From contig RDXX01000038.1 in NCBI GenBank assembly GCA_004292955.1, positions 1 to 50,225 on the forward strand: 50,225 nt of DNA, read 5' to 3'. Below the pieces are notes generated by a model that did no database searches, was not told the origin of the DNA, and was given only the letters and a program-made list of their open reading frames with translations. Of the stretch, positions 1 through 8,625 are shown one piece after another. Made by a program: the position numbers and the translations under genes. Numbering within the stretch: the stretch's first letter is position 1; each line of letters begins with the position of its first letter. Origin of the DNA: Oscillatoriales cyanobacterium. GTDB lineage: Bacteria; Cyanobacteriota; Cyanobacteriia; Cyanobacteriales; Microcoleaceae.

Positions 1-177
1 AAAAAGCCTCAAATGATTGCAGAGCAATTATTTGAGGTTTTGAGAATTCTGAATTCTTTTGAAATTAAATCCGATCGAATATCTGCGGAATGTGGGTTGA
101 AGATGAATATGCCCAAAATTTTACAGTATCTAATTGAGCTCCGACCAAATCATTTAGGATGGCATTGGGGGCATTAA
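1..177 (+). CDS. Possible 3' end of an unidentified gene cut by the window edge
   Basis: Reading frame 1 is open from the window edge to a TAA at 175-177 and encodes about 58 residues of ordinary composition, with a charged, possibly helical stretch. I recognise no family. It overlaps the first codons of the transposase reading frame, which begins near 159. It could be the tail of a host gene interrupted by the insertion sequence, or a chance open frame in the element's left part. Only the open frame is seen; the gene call is weak. Confidence 0.2.
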   Translation, partial: KKPQMIAEQLFEVLRILNSFEIKSDRISAECGLKMNMPKILQYLIELRPNHLGWHWGH

Positions 178-1365
178 TAATTAAAGAAAGGCTGGGAACT
201 AGCTCAGCGTGAAACAGTAGAACAAATAAGAGAAAACCCATACCTACAATACTTTATAGGCATGAAAGCCTATAGTAATGAATCACCATTTGATTCATCC
301 ATGTTCGTTCATTTTAGGAAAAGAATAGGTGTCAATCTAGTCAATAAAATTAACGAAGAAATGGTCAAAGAGCAGACAGAAGTGGCAGGAACTCTCGTCG
401 TAAAAAAGTCATCAGAAATAAGTGAACCCAAAAATCAAGGAAAATTAATATTAGATGCAACCTGTGCGCCAGCCGACCTTAAATATCCGACGGACTTAGG
501 ACTATTAAATCAAGCAAGAGAGCATACTAAAAAAATCATAGATGCTCTACACAATCAAATTAAGTCACCCGTAAAAAAAAGCCTCTTGACATATCGAAAC
601 AGAGCCAGAAAAGAATACCTAACCATAGCCAAACAACGAAAGCCACGACGAAAATCAAGAAGAAAAGCAATTAAAAAACAACTGCAATACATCCAAAGAA
701 ATTTGACGAATATAGAGCGAATGGGTGAGCTACAGTTACTAAATAAATCTCATTATAAAATGCTGTTAGTAGTTGCAGAAGTCTACCGTCAACAGTTGTC
801 AATGTATGAAAAGAAAGAACATAGTATTCCCGACAGAATAGTAAGTTTAAAGCAACCACAGATCCGCCCCATTGTTAGAGGGAAAGCCGGAAAATCCGTT
901 GAATTTGGGGCAAAACTGTCAGCTAGTTGTCGAAATGGGTACGTATTTTTAGACCTACTTAGTTGGGATAATTTCAACGAATCAGGAGACTTAAAGACAC
1001 AAGTAGAAGCATTTAAACGATTCACCGGATTTTACCCTGAATCAATTCATGTAGATCGGATATATCGAACGGAAGAAAATAGAATTTGGTGCAAATAACT
1101 CGGCATCAGAATGAGCGGTGTCCGTCTAGGAAGACCTCCCAAATATCTGAGCAAATCAATAAAAAAACAAGCTCAATCAGACGAGAGAATTCGTAACTTA
1201 ATTGAGGGAAAATTTGGAGAAGCTAAAAGAAGATTTAGCCTCGGTAGAGTGATGGCTAAACTTAATAATACTTCTGAAACAAGTATCGCTATAACTTTTC
1301 TGGTGATGAATCTTTCTGCCCAGAAGAAGGCAGGCTTTTTGGCTTTTTTTCTGTCTATTTCATAA
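159..1365 (+). pseudogene. Decayed IS5-type DDE transposase (frameshift plus in-frame stop)
   Basis: Transposase that would cut and rejoin insertion sequence ends. Three pieces can be joined. From 159 the peptide begins MALGALIIKERLGTS in frame 3 and then hits a stop. After a shift near 200-205 it continues in frame 1 as RETVEQIRENPYLQYFIG, a DUF772-type N-terminus of IS5-like transposases. It runs to a TAA at 1096-1098 and resumes in the same frame as LGIRMSG...GRPPK to the stop at 1363-1365. The DDE landmarks remain: an Asp in ILDATCAPAD, an Asp in IHVDRIYR and a Glu in GKFGEAKRRF. The internal TAA falls where the family reads through (CK-x-LGIRMSG), so it looks like a nonsense mutation, perhaps of CAA. 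The central part is Lys/Arg-rich. Terminal inverted repeats were not identified, so element borders are unknown. Two independent lesions argue for a dead copy rather than programmed frameshifting. Confidence 0.85.
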
Positions 1366-1521
1366 CAAAAACCTTTTTGGATATTTTTGGGTTCCAATCA
1401 TTGGTAAAAGCTATGTTTCGTCATCATAAAATTGACAAAACTTATATTGCCGAGGCGATCTCGAATTGACTTATCTTTCTAAATGCTGTTTTCTGACTTT
1501 TTCAGCAAGCCCTACATACCT

Positions 1522-3684
1522 TTATGAATTGTCAAATGGCAATTCATCAAACAGCGAATCAATATCACTATCCGAATTCGCAACAGGGGGCGAATTAGGG
1601 CGAGATTCCGGGGACTTAACAGAATTCACCTTTGCTACAGGTAACTTGGCCACAGATTCAGATTTTTGTAACTTAACTACAGGTAACTCCCCGCCATTTT
1701 CGCCATTTTTCCCCGTTTGATTCCACATCATCATTCCCAGTAAACCGTCAACCAAACCGCCGCCGCTACCGTTGCCGCTAACCGCAACATCCGGTACAAC
1801 TCGCACATGACTGTCACCGATAATTTGCATTAACTGCAAAGCCGTATAACCGGAACCGCCCAAAGCCACAACACCCGCGCGATAAGCTTCAGCTTGAGCA
1901 TTTCCTTTCACTCGAATAGATTCAGCTTCGCCTTGAGCTTGTTTCACCTGAGAATTCGCTTTTAACTCAGAAATCATCACACCTTGTTCCGATTTCACCA
2001 TCTCTTGCTGGATCTCAGCTAAAGCAGTTTCCCGCACCAATTGTTGTCGCTGAGTTTGTGCTATTTGCTGCACTTCATAAGTCTTGCATTGTTCCTCTGC
2101 AATTTTGCGATCGGTTTGAGTTTGCATCAACTCTGCGGGTGGCAAAATATCCCCGATCAAAGTATCAATTGCTTGCACGTCGTAGGTACGCAAAGCTGCT
2201 TTGATATACTCGGCTGCTTCCGCTTGCCGATCGCTCCGGGCGGAGAGAAAATCTAACACAGAATAAGATTGAGCCGAATTGCGGAAATAATTGCCGATTG
2301 TCGGCTGCAAAACGTGGTCAACTAAGTTCTGCATCGAACCGACGCGAGAGATGACTTTCGGAGCATCTAAAGCGCCGACGTGAATGATTTGAGCTACTTC
2401 TAAATCGAAGGCAAAACCATCTCTAGAACGTACTGTTAAAGATGAAAGTTGAGAATCGTAACTGTGTCTTTCTATTTTGCTCGACCAATTCAAAACAATA
2501 TTGGTAGTTGGTACTAATTCTACTTTCAAAATGCGAGTGTTCAGCGGATGTTTGCCCGGATAAAGCGGAGTTACCCACACCCCTTTATTCCCGACATTTA
2601 CTAAGTTGCCGTGAGTGAAAGCAGCGCCGCTGACATCTTCCGAGGTTTGACCCACATAGGAAATCACGGCGCCGACATAGCCGATCGGGATTTCGGTCAT
2701 CGGCACTTGGTCAACCCCGACAAACCAAGGATTTAAGTTCCACGAACCGGAAAGCAAAACCTGTTCCTGCAAACCGCGCCGCCCGCCAGCAGTGATAAAT
2801 TTTTGCGAGTTTTGGAAGTTGTCATGATTCGGAACGATCGGGCCGGCAATTTCGCCATCTTGAATCGGAACGCCGTCATAAGTGGTGACAATTCCTACTT
2901 TATCCGGGGCAATCGTGTACAGTTTTAACTGTTCGGCTGTCATCCCGTGTTTGGGAGAATTTGCTGCTGTAATTACGGTAAATAATGCCGTGTTAATTCG
3001 ATAGCTGCCACCAGTCAAAATTCCGAGTTGTCTCCCTTTTTCGCCGCCGCCTTTGAGGAATTTGCGAGCATCTTGAAAATTGTCGCATTCTGTGATTTTG
3101 CCGAGAATGCGCTGCGGTGGATTTGACTCGCCGCCTGCTGCGATCACCAGACCAATTTCGCCTTGGGGAACTATCGTCAGAGATTCTTTGCGAACGTTGT
3201 ACTGCAAAGGCCAATAACCCCAATGCCAACCGGGGGGTAAAGTATCAGCTTGATATCCAGCTTCTCCGTTTAAGGCAATTAAATCGCCTGGGGGTAAAGA
3301 CTTGCCGCCAAAGCTAAACTTTTTACTGACAATTCCGACTTCGCGATCGCCAATTACGACTAATCCGCCAAAAAATAGCGGTAGCACTAGAATAACTATC
3401 ATACCGCCGATCGCGATCGGGATAAATCCACCCCCATCGAGCTGCATTCTCTGCACGGGAACAGTGGTACGCAACTGCCCTAGCTGCAACCTAGAATCAG
3501 GTTTTGCTGCTAGCTGAGTCGAGGTTTGTGTTAGGGGGATATCGCCAGCAGCCGTTACTGGCGAGGGTTTCAAAGTGGTAATTGCACTGAGAGCTAAAGA
3601 TGCAGAAACAGCGGCTGCTAAATGTTTTAAAACCCGAATGTTGAGTTGAGATTTAGGCAAAAGTGAATAAAGCATTTTTTTCAT
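1522..3684 (-). CDS. Flotillin-like SPFH/band 7 membrane protein (paralogue 1)
   Basis: A 720-residue protein of the SPFH (stomatin/prohibitin/flotillin) class; such proteins form membrane-associated oligomers at lipid microdomains. The N-terminus has a signal-anchor-like hydrophobic segment (about residues 20-45). A second strong transmembrane segment (FIPIAIGGMIVILVLPLFFG, about 88-107) is followed at once by the conserved GDREVGIV start of the SPFH region. The C-terminal half (about 480-610) is Ala/Glu/Gln-rich and likely coiled coil, with a variable Ser/Pro-rich tail. It is clearly paralogous to the plus-strand gene at 21922-24018: both share blocks such as ADTLPPGWH, GRRGLQEQV and SGSWNLNPWF, and a KNGENG motif near the end. 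It is transcribed away from the DUF433 gene and has no obvious operon partner. The start at 3684 is an ATG followed by a basic MKKML; another Met lies three codons in. The exact function is not predictable from sequence. Confidence 0.88.
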   Translation of the reverse strand: MKKMLYSLLPKSQLNIRVLKHLAAAVSASLALSAITTLKPSPVTAAGDIPLTQTSTQLAAKPDSRLQLGQLRTTVPVQRMQLDGGGFIPIAIGGMIVILVLPLFFGGLVVIGDREVGIVSKKFSFGGKSLPPGDLIALNGEAGYQADTLPPGWHWGYWPLQYNVRKESLTIVPQGEIGLVIAAGGESNPPQRILGKITECDNFQDARKFLKGGGEKGRQLGILTGGSYRINTALFTVITAANSPKHGMTAEQLKLYTIAPDKVGIVTTYDGVPIQDGEIAGPIVPNHDNFQNSQKFITAGGRRGLQEQVLLSGSWNLNPWFVGVDQVPMTEIPIGYVGAVISYVGQTSEDVSGAAFTHGNLVNVGNKGVWVTPLYPGKHPLNTRILKVELVPTTNIVLNWSSKIERHSYDSQLSSLTVRSRDGFAFDLEVAQIIHVGALDAPKVISRVGSMQNLVDHVLQPTIGNYFRNSAQSYSVLDFLSARSDRQAEAAEYIKAALRTYDVQAIDTLIGDILPPAELMQTQTDRKIAEEQCKTYEVQQIAQTQRQQLVRETALAEIQQEMVKSEQGVMISELKANSQVKQAQGEAESIRVKGNAQAEAYRAGVVALGGSGYTALQLMQIIGDSHVRVVPDVAVSGNGSGGGLVDGLLGMMMWNQTGKNGENGGELPVVKLQKSESVAKLPVAKVNSVKSPESRPNSPPVANSDSDIDSLFDELPFDNS

Positions 3685-3915
3685 ACAAGCTGTAGAGTCT
3701 TATTACATCCAGCTTAGCCTTGATTCCAAAGTGGGTACATAAAACTTATTGAAATTCTGCGGTTATTTTTGTGCGAAAACAGGTTTTCCAGTCAATACAG
3801 ACTGTTTGATAATACCAGCCGATCGCTTGACTCTCGGGCGATCGCTCTTTTTTAAGATGACTTTCTTAAAAGTTGTTTGATAAGATAGAAAGTAACCGCA
3901 ATTCTATTGTTTGCC

Positions 3916-4257
3916 ATGACGCTGAAAGAATTAGAGCCTCAATTGCTGGCACTCTCTGACGACGAAAAAGCTCAAGTGGTTCAACTGCTATCCCAAGGGA
4001 AAATTAGTCCTTGGCGCGGTATTGAAAAAACGCCTGGTGTTTGTGGTGGCAGTGCCTGCATTGCTGGAACTCGCATCACCGTTTGGGGGCTTGTAGAAGC
4101 TCGTCGGATTGGCTATAGCGAAGCCGATTTACTCACAAGCTATTTATCGCTATCTGCTACTGATATTGCCAACGCTTGGGCTTATGCTGAAGCCTTTCCC
4201 GATGAAATCGAAACCGAAATTCGGGAAAACGATGAAGTCATGTACGAGGATTTGTAG
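3916..4257 (+). CDS. DUF433 antitoxin-like protein
   Basis: A 113-residue protein with a DUF433 domain in its second half; the CGGSACIAGTRITVWGLVEA segment (about residues 37-56) is the family hallmark. DUF433 proteins are small helical DNA-binding-like proteins that usually precede a PIN-like DUF5615 gene and are regarded as antitoxins. The N-terminal part (LKELEPQLLALSDDEKAQVV) is a helical extension common in cyanobacterial members. I chose the ATG at 3916; a TTG at 3907 in the same frame is possible but less likely. The next gene starts three bases after the stop, which strongly suggests a two-gene operon. Confidence 0.85.
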   Translation: MTLKELEPQLLALSDDEKAQVVQLLSQGKISPWRGIEKTPGVCGGSACIAGTRITVWGLVEARRIGYSEADLLTSYLSLSATDIANAWAYAEAFPDEIETEIRENDEVMYEDL

Positions 4258-4260
4258 CAG

Positions 4261-4602
4261 ATGGCACGTCTCTATGCCGATGAGCAATACCCCTATCCTG
4301 TTGTAGAATTACTGCGAGCTTTAGGTCACGATATTTTGACTGTCCAAGAAGCAGGCAGAGCTAATCAAGGAATTCCTGACTCGGATGTTTTAGCTTTTGC
4401 CAGTAGCGAAAAACGTGCCGTGATTACTGAAAACCGTAAAGATTTCTTTCGGTTGCATCGCATACAGCCCCTTCATGCTGGCATTATCGCCTGTACGAAC
4501 GATCGCAATTGGGAAGCGCTGGCTAACCGAATCAATGCGGCTATTACAGCAGCAGAATCTTTGGAAGGTAAACTGATTCGTGTTGTTCGTCCTGCTGTGT
4601 GA
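4261..4602 (+). CDS. DUF5615 PIN-like toxin
   Basis: A 113-residue DUF5615 protein, a minimal PIN-like fold related to VapC RNases. The acidic positions expected for a metal-dependent RNase are present: ADEQYPYPVVELLRALGHD at the start (Asp6, Glu7), the DSDVLAFA segment (about residues 40-47) and ENRKDFFRLH (about 59-68). It follows the DUF433 gene with a three-base gap, the standard antitoxin-toxin order. Family membership is clear. That it cleaves RNA and is toxic is inferred from the family. Confidence 0.85.
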   Translation: MARLYADEQYPYPVVELLRALGHDILTVQEAGRANQGIPDSDVLAFASSEKRAVITENRKDFFRLHRIQPLHAGIIACTNDRNWEALANRINAAITAAESLEGKLIRVVRPAV

Positions 4603-4639
4603 CGGTAGTTACTAATTTGTAGGGTGCGTCGCTGAGAAA

Positions 4640-4703
4640 AGAAACCGGGTTTTTATCGAATCTGTCGGCTGCGACGACATATCTGGGCAAAAACCCGGTT
4701 TCT
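4640..4703. repeat. Inverted-repeat element with AAACCGGGTTTTT arms, copy 1
   Basis: Perfect 15-bp inverted arms (AGAAACCGGGTTTTT at 4640-4654 and its complement at 4689-4703) enclose about 34 bases. A second copy with 14-bp arms and an unrelated centre lies at 21721-21783. Here it separates the convergent toxin and phoX genes. A role as bidirectional terminator is possible, but it lacks a clean U-tract after the stem. It is better read as a dispersed palindromic element. Confidence 0.7.
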
Positions 4704-4726
4704 AGAGCTTCACGCGCAAGTCCTAT

Positions 4727-7078
4727 TTAAACAAATTGACCGCTTGTCGTCGATCGCACGCGGCGAATCCCAATCACCGAAGGCATCGGCGATCGGCGCC
4801 TGTCATTCTCAATATTACTCGGCCACAAACTGCCGCGAGCAACAGTCCGAGTTTGATTGAAAACAGCACCACTCAAATCCAACATTTCAATTTGGCGGCT
4901 GAGTACAGTACCATCATCGATCGGGCAATCTTCCCCCGGATGTTGCACCGCAACTACCAGCGTATCTCCGATGAAAGTTGGTCCAGTAATTTCGCATCGG
5001 TTCGGGCCTTGAGCAAAAGGAATTACAGTTCCTGCATTCGGGCCGGAAGTCGGAATGTAAAACAGCCAATTGTTGCCAAAAACACCAGTAAACTCCGACA
5101 CATTACCCGTCTTTTTGTGGTCGATCGTCGCTTGTTTTGCCGCAGCACCGACATCAAAACCATTGTGCGTGCTAGTAGACATATCGGTGACACCCCAAAT
5201 ATTACCTTGAGTGTCAAAAGCCAAATTGTCTACACTAGCAAATCCCGCCCCAGCTACTGCACCGGCCTCTCCACCTTGAGCAAAACGCTGCCAGCGGAAA
5301 GTCAAACCCGCACCGTCGGAACTATCTTCAATAATTTTGTAAATTCCTCCAGACTGCTGGGTGCTATTGAGCGCGGCAGTGTATTTAGCAACAGTAAAAA
5401 TGCGAGAATCTGGATAACCGTCGCTACCCGGTGCGGCGTCAGTATAAGCAATGAAAACTTCCTTGGTAGTAGGATTAATTTCCAAATCTTCCGGTCGCGC
5501 CGTCGGAGTGCCACCAATTAAATTAGCAGCTAAAAAGGCATCAACTAAAACTGCACCTTGGCTGGTATAGAAATTAGCCAGACTTTTATTTCTGTAGCCA
5601 GCAAGTGTTGTTGCTTCATTAGTTATATCCGCTACAAATGAACCACCATCTTCAGTTTGACCTGCAATTCCGGCGCGTTTGGGTAAGCGAGTATTAGCAT
5701 CTCTTTGAGCTTTGCCAAAACTTGCTAATTCCGCTTCGCCAAGTTTACTAGGACGTATCGGATTCGTCGGGCTATTTAATGCTAGTGGCAACCATCTTCC
5801 AGCACCGTTACGGTTGTATTGGGCGACGTATAAAGTGCCATCTTCAAACAAGCGGCTGTTGCTTTTATCTGCGGGATTGGTGACAGTACCGTTGCTAACA
5901 AATTTCCAGGTGTGTCCGCCGCGCCGATCGTCTCCCATGTACACTACTAACTTGCGGCCTGCTTCGGCGCGAATCGCGACGTTTTCGTGGCGGAAACGGC
6001 CTAAAGCGGTGTGTTTGCGGGGGCGGAAATTCGGATCTTGGAGATCGACTTCTACCATCCAGCCGTATTTTTCGCCGACTAAGCCGAATTCTTCGCCCGT
6101 CGTGCCCTTGGCGTAGCCCGTTTGGCCGCCGTTGGGTTTGACGTTTTCCTGAACTCCGACGAAGAATAGTTCGCTACCTTGGAAGTTTTCTTCGGCGGAG
6201 AGGATTGTTCCCCACGGGGTTGTGCCGCCGGAACAGTTGTAGGCTGTACCGACGATCCGGTTTCCGAGCCCGTCGCTGTTGACTTGGGCGAAGACTTGGG
6301 TGGCTGCGGGGCCCGTACCTGTGAGATATTTGTCGTCGCCTCGTCTGGTTCCCCAGGAGGTGACATCTTTGTATTTGTCCGCACGCTGGCTGTTGATTCC
6401 GAGGCCGGAAAGTCCGTGAATGCGTCGGTTGAGGGAATCGCGGGCGATCGCCCTAAAGCGTCCATCAGCTTGTTTGGTGATGCGGACGATCGATCCACCG
6501 AGATTGTATAGAAATTCGCCGAGGGTAGCGCGATTTTTTACGGATAAGTCTAAACCGAGGACAGCGCGATCGGTTGCGGGGAAAGATGCCACATCTGCCG
6601 GCGCTTCCGGTGCCACTTTCGACATCGGGAAGGATATGTATTCGTGGTTAACCCAGAGATAGCCATCGTCATTGCTGCCGCGAATCTCTACGAAGCCGGT
6701 GTAGTCGTTGTTGTAGCCAAAATAGTCTGCCGAATCGGGGAAAACTCGATCGCCCCAGCGAAGAATCACGTACCGTTCGTATTCCGGCGGGACAACCACA
6801 TCGTCAACTACGTTGTAGCTGGTTAATCTAGTATTTTGCGAGGCCGCCATTACCGTACCCTGTCCGTTCAATGCAGTAGGCATAAAGCTCGACAATTCTT
6901 TATAAACTGGCAGTGGATGAGGTAGTCTTAACGGAGTGAAAGATAGAGGACTTAAGGCAGCTTCGGCCGAGGTGGAATTGATGCCGAATAGTTTTTCAGT
7001 GAGTTGAGGCGCAAGCACAGTCGTAGCTGCACTGCTACCGAAGAAAATTAACAGTTGTCGGCGAGTTATTTTAGACAT
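4727..7078 (-). CDS. phoX: PhoX-family (DUF839) Tat-exported alkaline phosphatase
   Basis: A 783-residue protein of the PhoX/DUF839 family, extracellular or periplasmic phosphomonoesterases that release phosphate from organic esters. Characterised members use calcium and iron. The N-terminus carries a twin-arginine signal (TRRQLLIF, residues 5-12, followed by a hydrophobic stretch), so export of the folded enzyme by Tat is expected. Family landmarks include GYLWVNHEYISF (about residues 138-149), TILSAEENFQG with the conserved double Glu (about 290), YMGDDRRGGHTWKF (about 380) and a C-terminal CEITGPTF...AVQHPGED region. Length and order match full-length PhoX. Pho-box-like direct repeats lie about 110-125 bases upstream (separate entry), consistent with induction in phosphate limitation. 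The start is an ATG at 7078, placing the Tat motif at the usual distance. Which ester it prefers is not predictable. Confidence 0.88.
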   Translation of the reverse strand: MSKITRRQLLIFFGSSAATTVLAPQLTEKLFGINSTSAEAALSPLSFTPLRLPHPLPVYKELSSFMPTALNGQGTVMAASQNTRLTSYNVVDDVVVPPEYERYVILRWGDRVFPDSADYFGYNNDYTGFVEIRGSNDDGYLWVNHEYISFPMSKVAPEAPADVASFPATDRAVLGLDLSVKNRATLGEFLYNLGGSIVRITKQADGRFRAIARDSLNRRIHGLSGLGINSQRADKYKDVTSWGTRRGDDKYLTGTGPAATQVFAQVNSDGLGNRIVGTAYNCSGGTTPWGTILSAEENFQGSELFFVGVQENVKPNGGQTGYAKGTTGEEFGLVGEKYGWMVEVDLQDPNFRPRKHTALGRFRHENVAIRAEAGRKLVVYMGDDRRGGHTWKFVSNGTVTNPADKSNSRLFEDGTLYVAQYNRNGAGRWLPLALNSPTNPIRPSKLGEAELASFGKAQRDANTRLPKRAGIAGQTEDGGSFVADITNEATTLAGYRNKSLANFYTSQGAVLVDAFLAANLIGGTPTARPEDLEINPTTKEVFIAYTDAAPGSDGYPDSRIFTVAKYTAALNSTQQSGGIYKIIEDSSDGAGLTFRWQRFAQGGEAGAVAGAGFASVDNLAFDTQGNIWGVTDMSTSTHNGFDVGAAAKQATIDHKKTGNVSEFTGVFGNNWLFYIPTSGPNAGTVIPFAQGPNRCEITGPTFIGDTLVVAVQHPGEDCPIDDGTVLSRQIEMLDLSGAVFNQTRTVARGSLWPSNIENDRRRSPMPSVIGIRRVRSTTSGQFV

Positions 7079-7149
7079 AAATTCCTATTCAACCCAACAT
7101 CCCTAATCATGATTTACCTAGAAATTTATCACTGTTAAATTAAGGGAAG

Positions 7150-7165
7150 TTAACCTTAAGGTTAA
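7150..7165. promoter_or_regulatory. Perfect 16-bp palindrome TTAACCTTAAGGTTAA upstream of phoX
   Basis: TTAACCTTAAGGTTAA is its own reverse complement and contains the TTAACCT core seen again at 7185-7203. It lies about 75-90 bases before the phoX start. It may be part of the response-regulator binding region, but the geometry (inverted rather than direct) is not the canonical Pho box. Confidence 0.4.
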
Positions 7166-7184
7166 TTAAAATTGGGAGATATTT

Positions 7185-7203
7185 AGGTTAACAAAAGGTT
7201 AAC
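7185..7203 (-). promoter_or_regulatory. Pho-box-like direct repeat upstream of phoX
   Basis: On the minus strand GTTAACCT, three bases, then GTTAACCT are read towards phoX. Cyanobacterial Pho boxes bound by the SphR/PhoB regulator are direct 8-bp repeats of the type PyTTAAPyPyT separated by 3 bp. The repeat length, spacing and TTAACCT core fit; the first base is G rather than a pyrimidine. No convincing third repeat was found. The call is by pattern, supported by the downstream gene being a phosphatase. Confidence 0.6.
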
Positions 7204-7227
7204 TGTTGTCTGTTAACTGTTGTCAGT

Positions 7228-7326
7228 AGTAACCAATAACCAGTAACCAATAACCAATAACCAATAACCAATAACCAATAACCAATGCCCCATGCCCCAT
7301 GCCCCATGCCCCATGCCCCATGCCCA
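7228..7326. repeat. Heptamer arrays (CCAATAA and TGCCCCA units)
   Basis: About seven consecutive near-perfect copies of a 7-bp unit CCAATAA are followed by about five copies of TGCCCCA. This is the short tandemly repeated repetitive (STRR) sequence type of filamentous cyanobacteria. It lies between the divergent-side phoX control region and the 3' end of the next minus-strand gene. An overlapping open frame through it is not credible as a gene. Confidence 0.85.
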
Positions 7327-7332
7327 AATTCT

Positions 7333-7800
7333 TCAATCATCTCGAAAAGCCGGATCGTTTTGTCGGGATGCAGGCCGGCTGGGGGCGGGCACGTTAATAG
7401 TTTGCGATCGCCCTGAATTTCCCGACGAAATATAGCTATCTCTGAATCCCAGCAGGTATTGAGAATCAGCAAAATATCTAGTCCACTGTTCGATTCTCGA
7501 ATCTTTCTGCCACTGGCTGCGGGATACTCTCGATCGCAAAACCGGAACTCTTTGTCGGCTGCGATCGGCTGTAATGATGATGGTAACTTCTGTTAACGCC
7601 GGATTTTCTTGAAACTCGCGGGCGATCGACAATGCGGCTAAATCTTCCGCCTGCTGAACTAAACCCGCGAAAGATTGACTATCGTCCGAATTTAAGGTAA
7701 GGTACGTTTCCTTAGCTTCTGCTAAACCGATCGATACACTTGTTGTTAAATTGATAGTTACTAGCATAATGGCAGAGAAAAGCCGACGGTGTAAACTCAT
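7333..7800 (-). CDS. Small secreted protein of unknown function
   Basis: A 155-residue protein with an N-terminal signal peptide (basic MSLHRR, a hydrophobic stretch to about residue 24, likely cleavage near GLAEA-KE). The mature part includes TEVTIIITADRSRQRVPVLRSRVSRSQW (in two halves), which resembles the small cyanobacterial periplasmic proteins that follow this layout, but I cannot name a family. The C-terminus is Pro/Ser/Arg-rich and runs up to the heptamer array. The start is an ATG at 7800 with an AT-rich leader and no clear Shine-Dalgarno. It is divergent from folK. Signal peptide and coding character support a real gene. Confidence 0.7.
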   Translation of the reverse strand: MSLHRRLFSAIMLVTINLTTSVSIGLAEAKETYLTLNSDDSQSFAGLVQQAEDLAALSIAREFQENPALTEVTIIITADRSRQRVPVLRSRVSRSQWQKDSRIEQWTRYFADSQYLLGFRDSYISSGNSGRSQTINVPAPSRPASRQNDPAFRDD

Positions 7801-7879
7801 TAATTTTTAAATTAAATACTGAAAGATTTATCAATTATAATCAACAACAATTAAAAGTCTATTAAGCTTTGATTAAATT

Positions 7880-7934
7880 CCCAATGACCAATGACCAATG
7901 ACCTGTTTGCCCAATTCCCAATTCCCAATTCCCA
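7880..7934. repeat. Heptamer array (CCAATGA / CCCAATT) ending at the folK start codon
   Basis: Three CCAATGA-type units, a short interruption, then about four CCCAATT units. The last unit merges into the ATG of folK (CCCAATG), so the array forms the whole leader immediately before the gene and leaves no Shine-Dalgarno. Confidence 0.8.
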
Positions 7935-8423
7935 ATGAAATCAACAAAATGTGCGATCGCCCTTGGCAGCAATTTAGGCGACTCCCTCGCCACGCTCAAA
8001 AGCGCGATCGCAACTCTCAACAACACCCCCGGAATCGCCGTAAAATCCCATTCTAGCTGGTATCAAACCGCCCCCGTAGGGCCGCCGCAACCCGATTACA
8101 TTAACGCCTGTGCCATCCTAGAAGTTACGCTACAACCACAACAATTGCTAGCAACTTTATTAGAAGTTGAAATAAAATTTAATCGGATTCGCCGCGAAAA
8201 ATGGGGGCCGAGAACCCTCGACCTGGATTTGCTGCTGTACGATGATTTAATCCTAGAAACTCCGACACTGACTTTACCTCATCCCCGGATGACCCAAAGA
8301 GCTTTTGTATTAGTACCTTTGGTAGAAATTGCGCCGGATTGGGCGCATCCTGTGACGAAAAGTGCGATCGGCCAAATCCTGAAAACCGCAGACTGTTCCG
8401 GAGTGCAAAAAATGAAAGTGTAG
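7935..8423 (+). CDS. folK: HPPK, dihydropterin pyrophosphokinase
   Basis: A 162-residue 2-amino-4-hydroxy-6-hydroxymethyldihydropteridine diphosphokinase. It transfers pyrophosphate from ATP to 6-hydroxymethyl-dihydropterin in cytosolic folate synthesis. The N-terminal ALGSNLGDS motif (residues 9-17), the substrate-binding APVGPPQPDYINA (about 46-58) and the signature RTLDLDLLLYDD (about 93-104) are all intact, and the length is typical. The ATG at 7935 is formed from the end of a heptamer array, with no visible Shine-Dalgarno, but the family N-terminus leaves no better start. It is not in an operon with other folate genes; the Nudix gene follows after a palindromic element. Confidence 0.95.
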   Translation: MKSTKCAIALGSNLGDSLATLKSAIATLNNTPGIAVKSHSSWYQTAPVGPPQPDYINACAILEVTLQPQQLLATLLEVEIKFNRIRREKWGPRTLDLDLLLYDDLILETPTLTLPHPRMTQRAFVLVPLVEIAPDWAHPVTKSAIGQILKTADCSGVQKMKV

Positions 8424-8472
8424 AAAATGAGCAAAATTCAGGGCGGCGATCGCCTATGATGTCAAATCCGTT

Positions 8473-8567
8473 GGCATCGGAATTATGTAGTGCGAGCGTC
8501 CCGCTCGCGATTTGGGTAGCGAGCGGGACGCTCGCACTGACAGCATCCAAATTATTATTCCGATGCC
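8473..8567. repeat. Nested inverted-repeat element (perfect 20-bp stem) between folK and Nudix gene
   Basis: A perfect 20-bp inverted repeat (AGTGCGAGCGTCCCGCTCGC at 8489-8508, complement at 8519-8538) with a 10-base loop. It sits inside an outer inverted pair GGCATCGGAAT (8473-8483) and ATTCCGATGCC (8557-8567). The nested, roughly 95-bp structure resembles a small miniature element. It lies in the 5' leader of the Nudix gene and could fold in the transcript. Confidence 0.7.
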
Positions 8568-8625
8568 ACCGGAAACGATATCATGTCTTAAATCGGTGCA
8601 ATCAAACATTATTCGCTTCTCACTT

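Noticed and set aside
4736..5521. 261-codon open frame on the plus strand
   Set aside because: Lies entirely antisense to phoX, whose protein has a Tat signal and clear family motifs. The plus-strand translation has no recognisable features.
7188..7472. 94-codon minus-strand frame
   Set aside because: Mostly translation of heptamer repeats plus an out-of-frame overlap with the secreted-protein gene at 7333-7800.
8512..8625. N-terminal extension of the Nudix protein
   Set aside because: Would translate part of the palindromic element; the family begins near the ATG at 8626.
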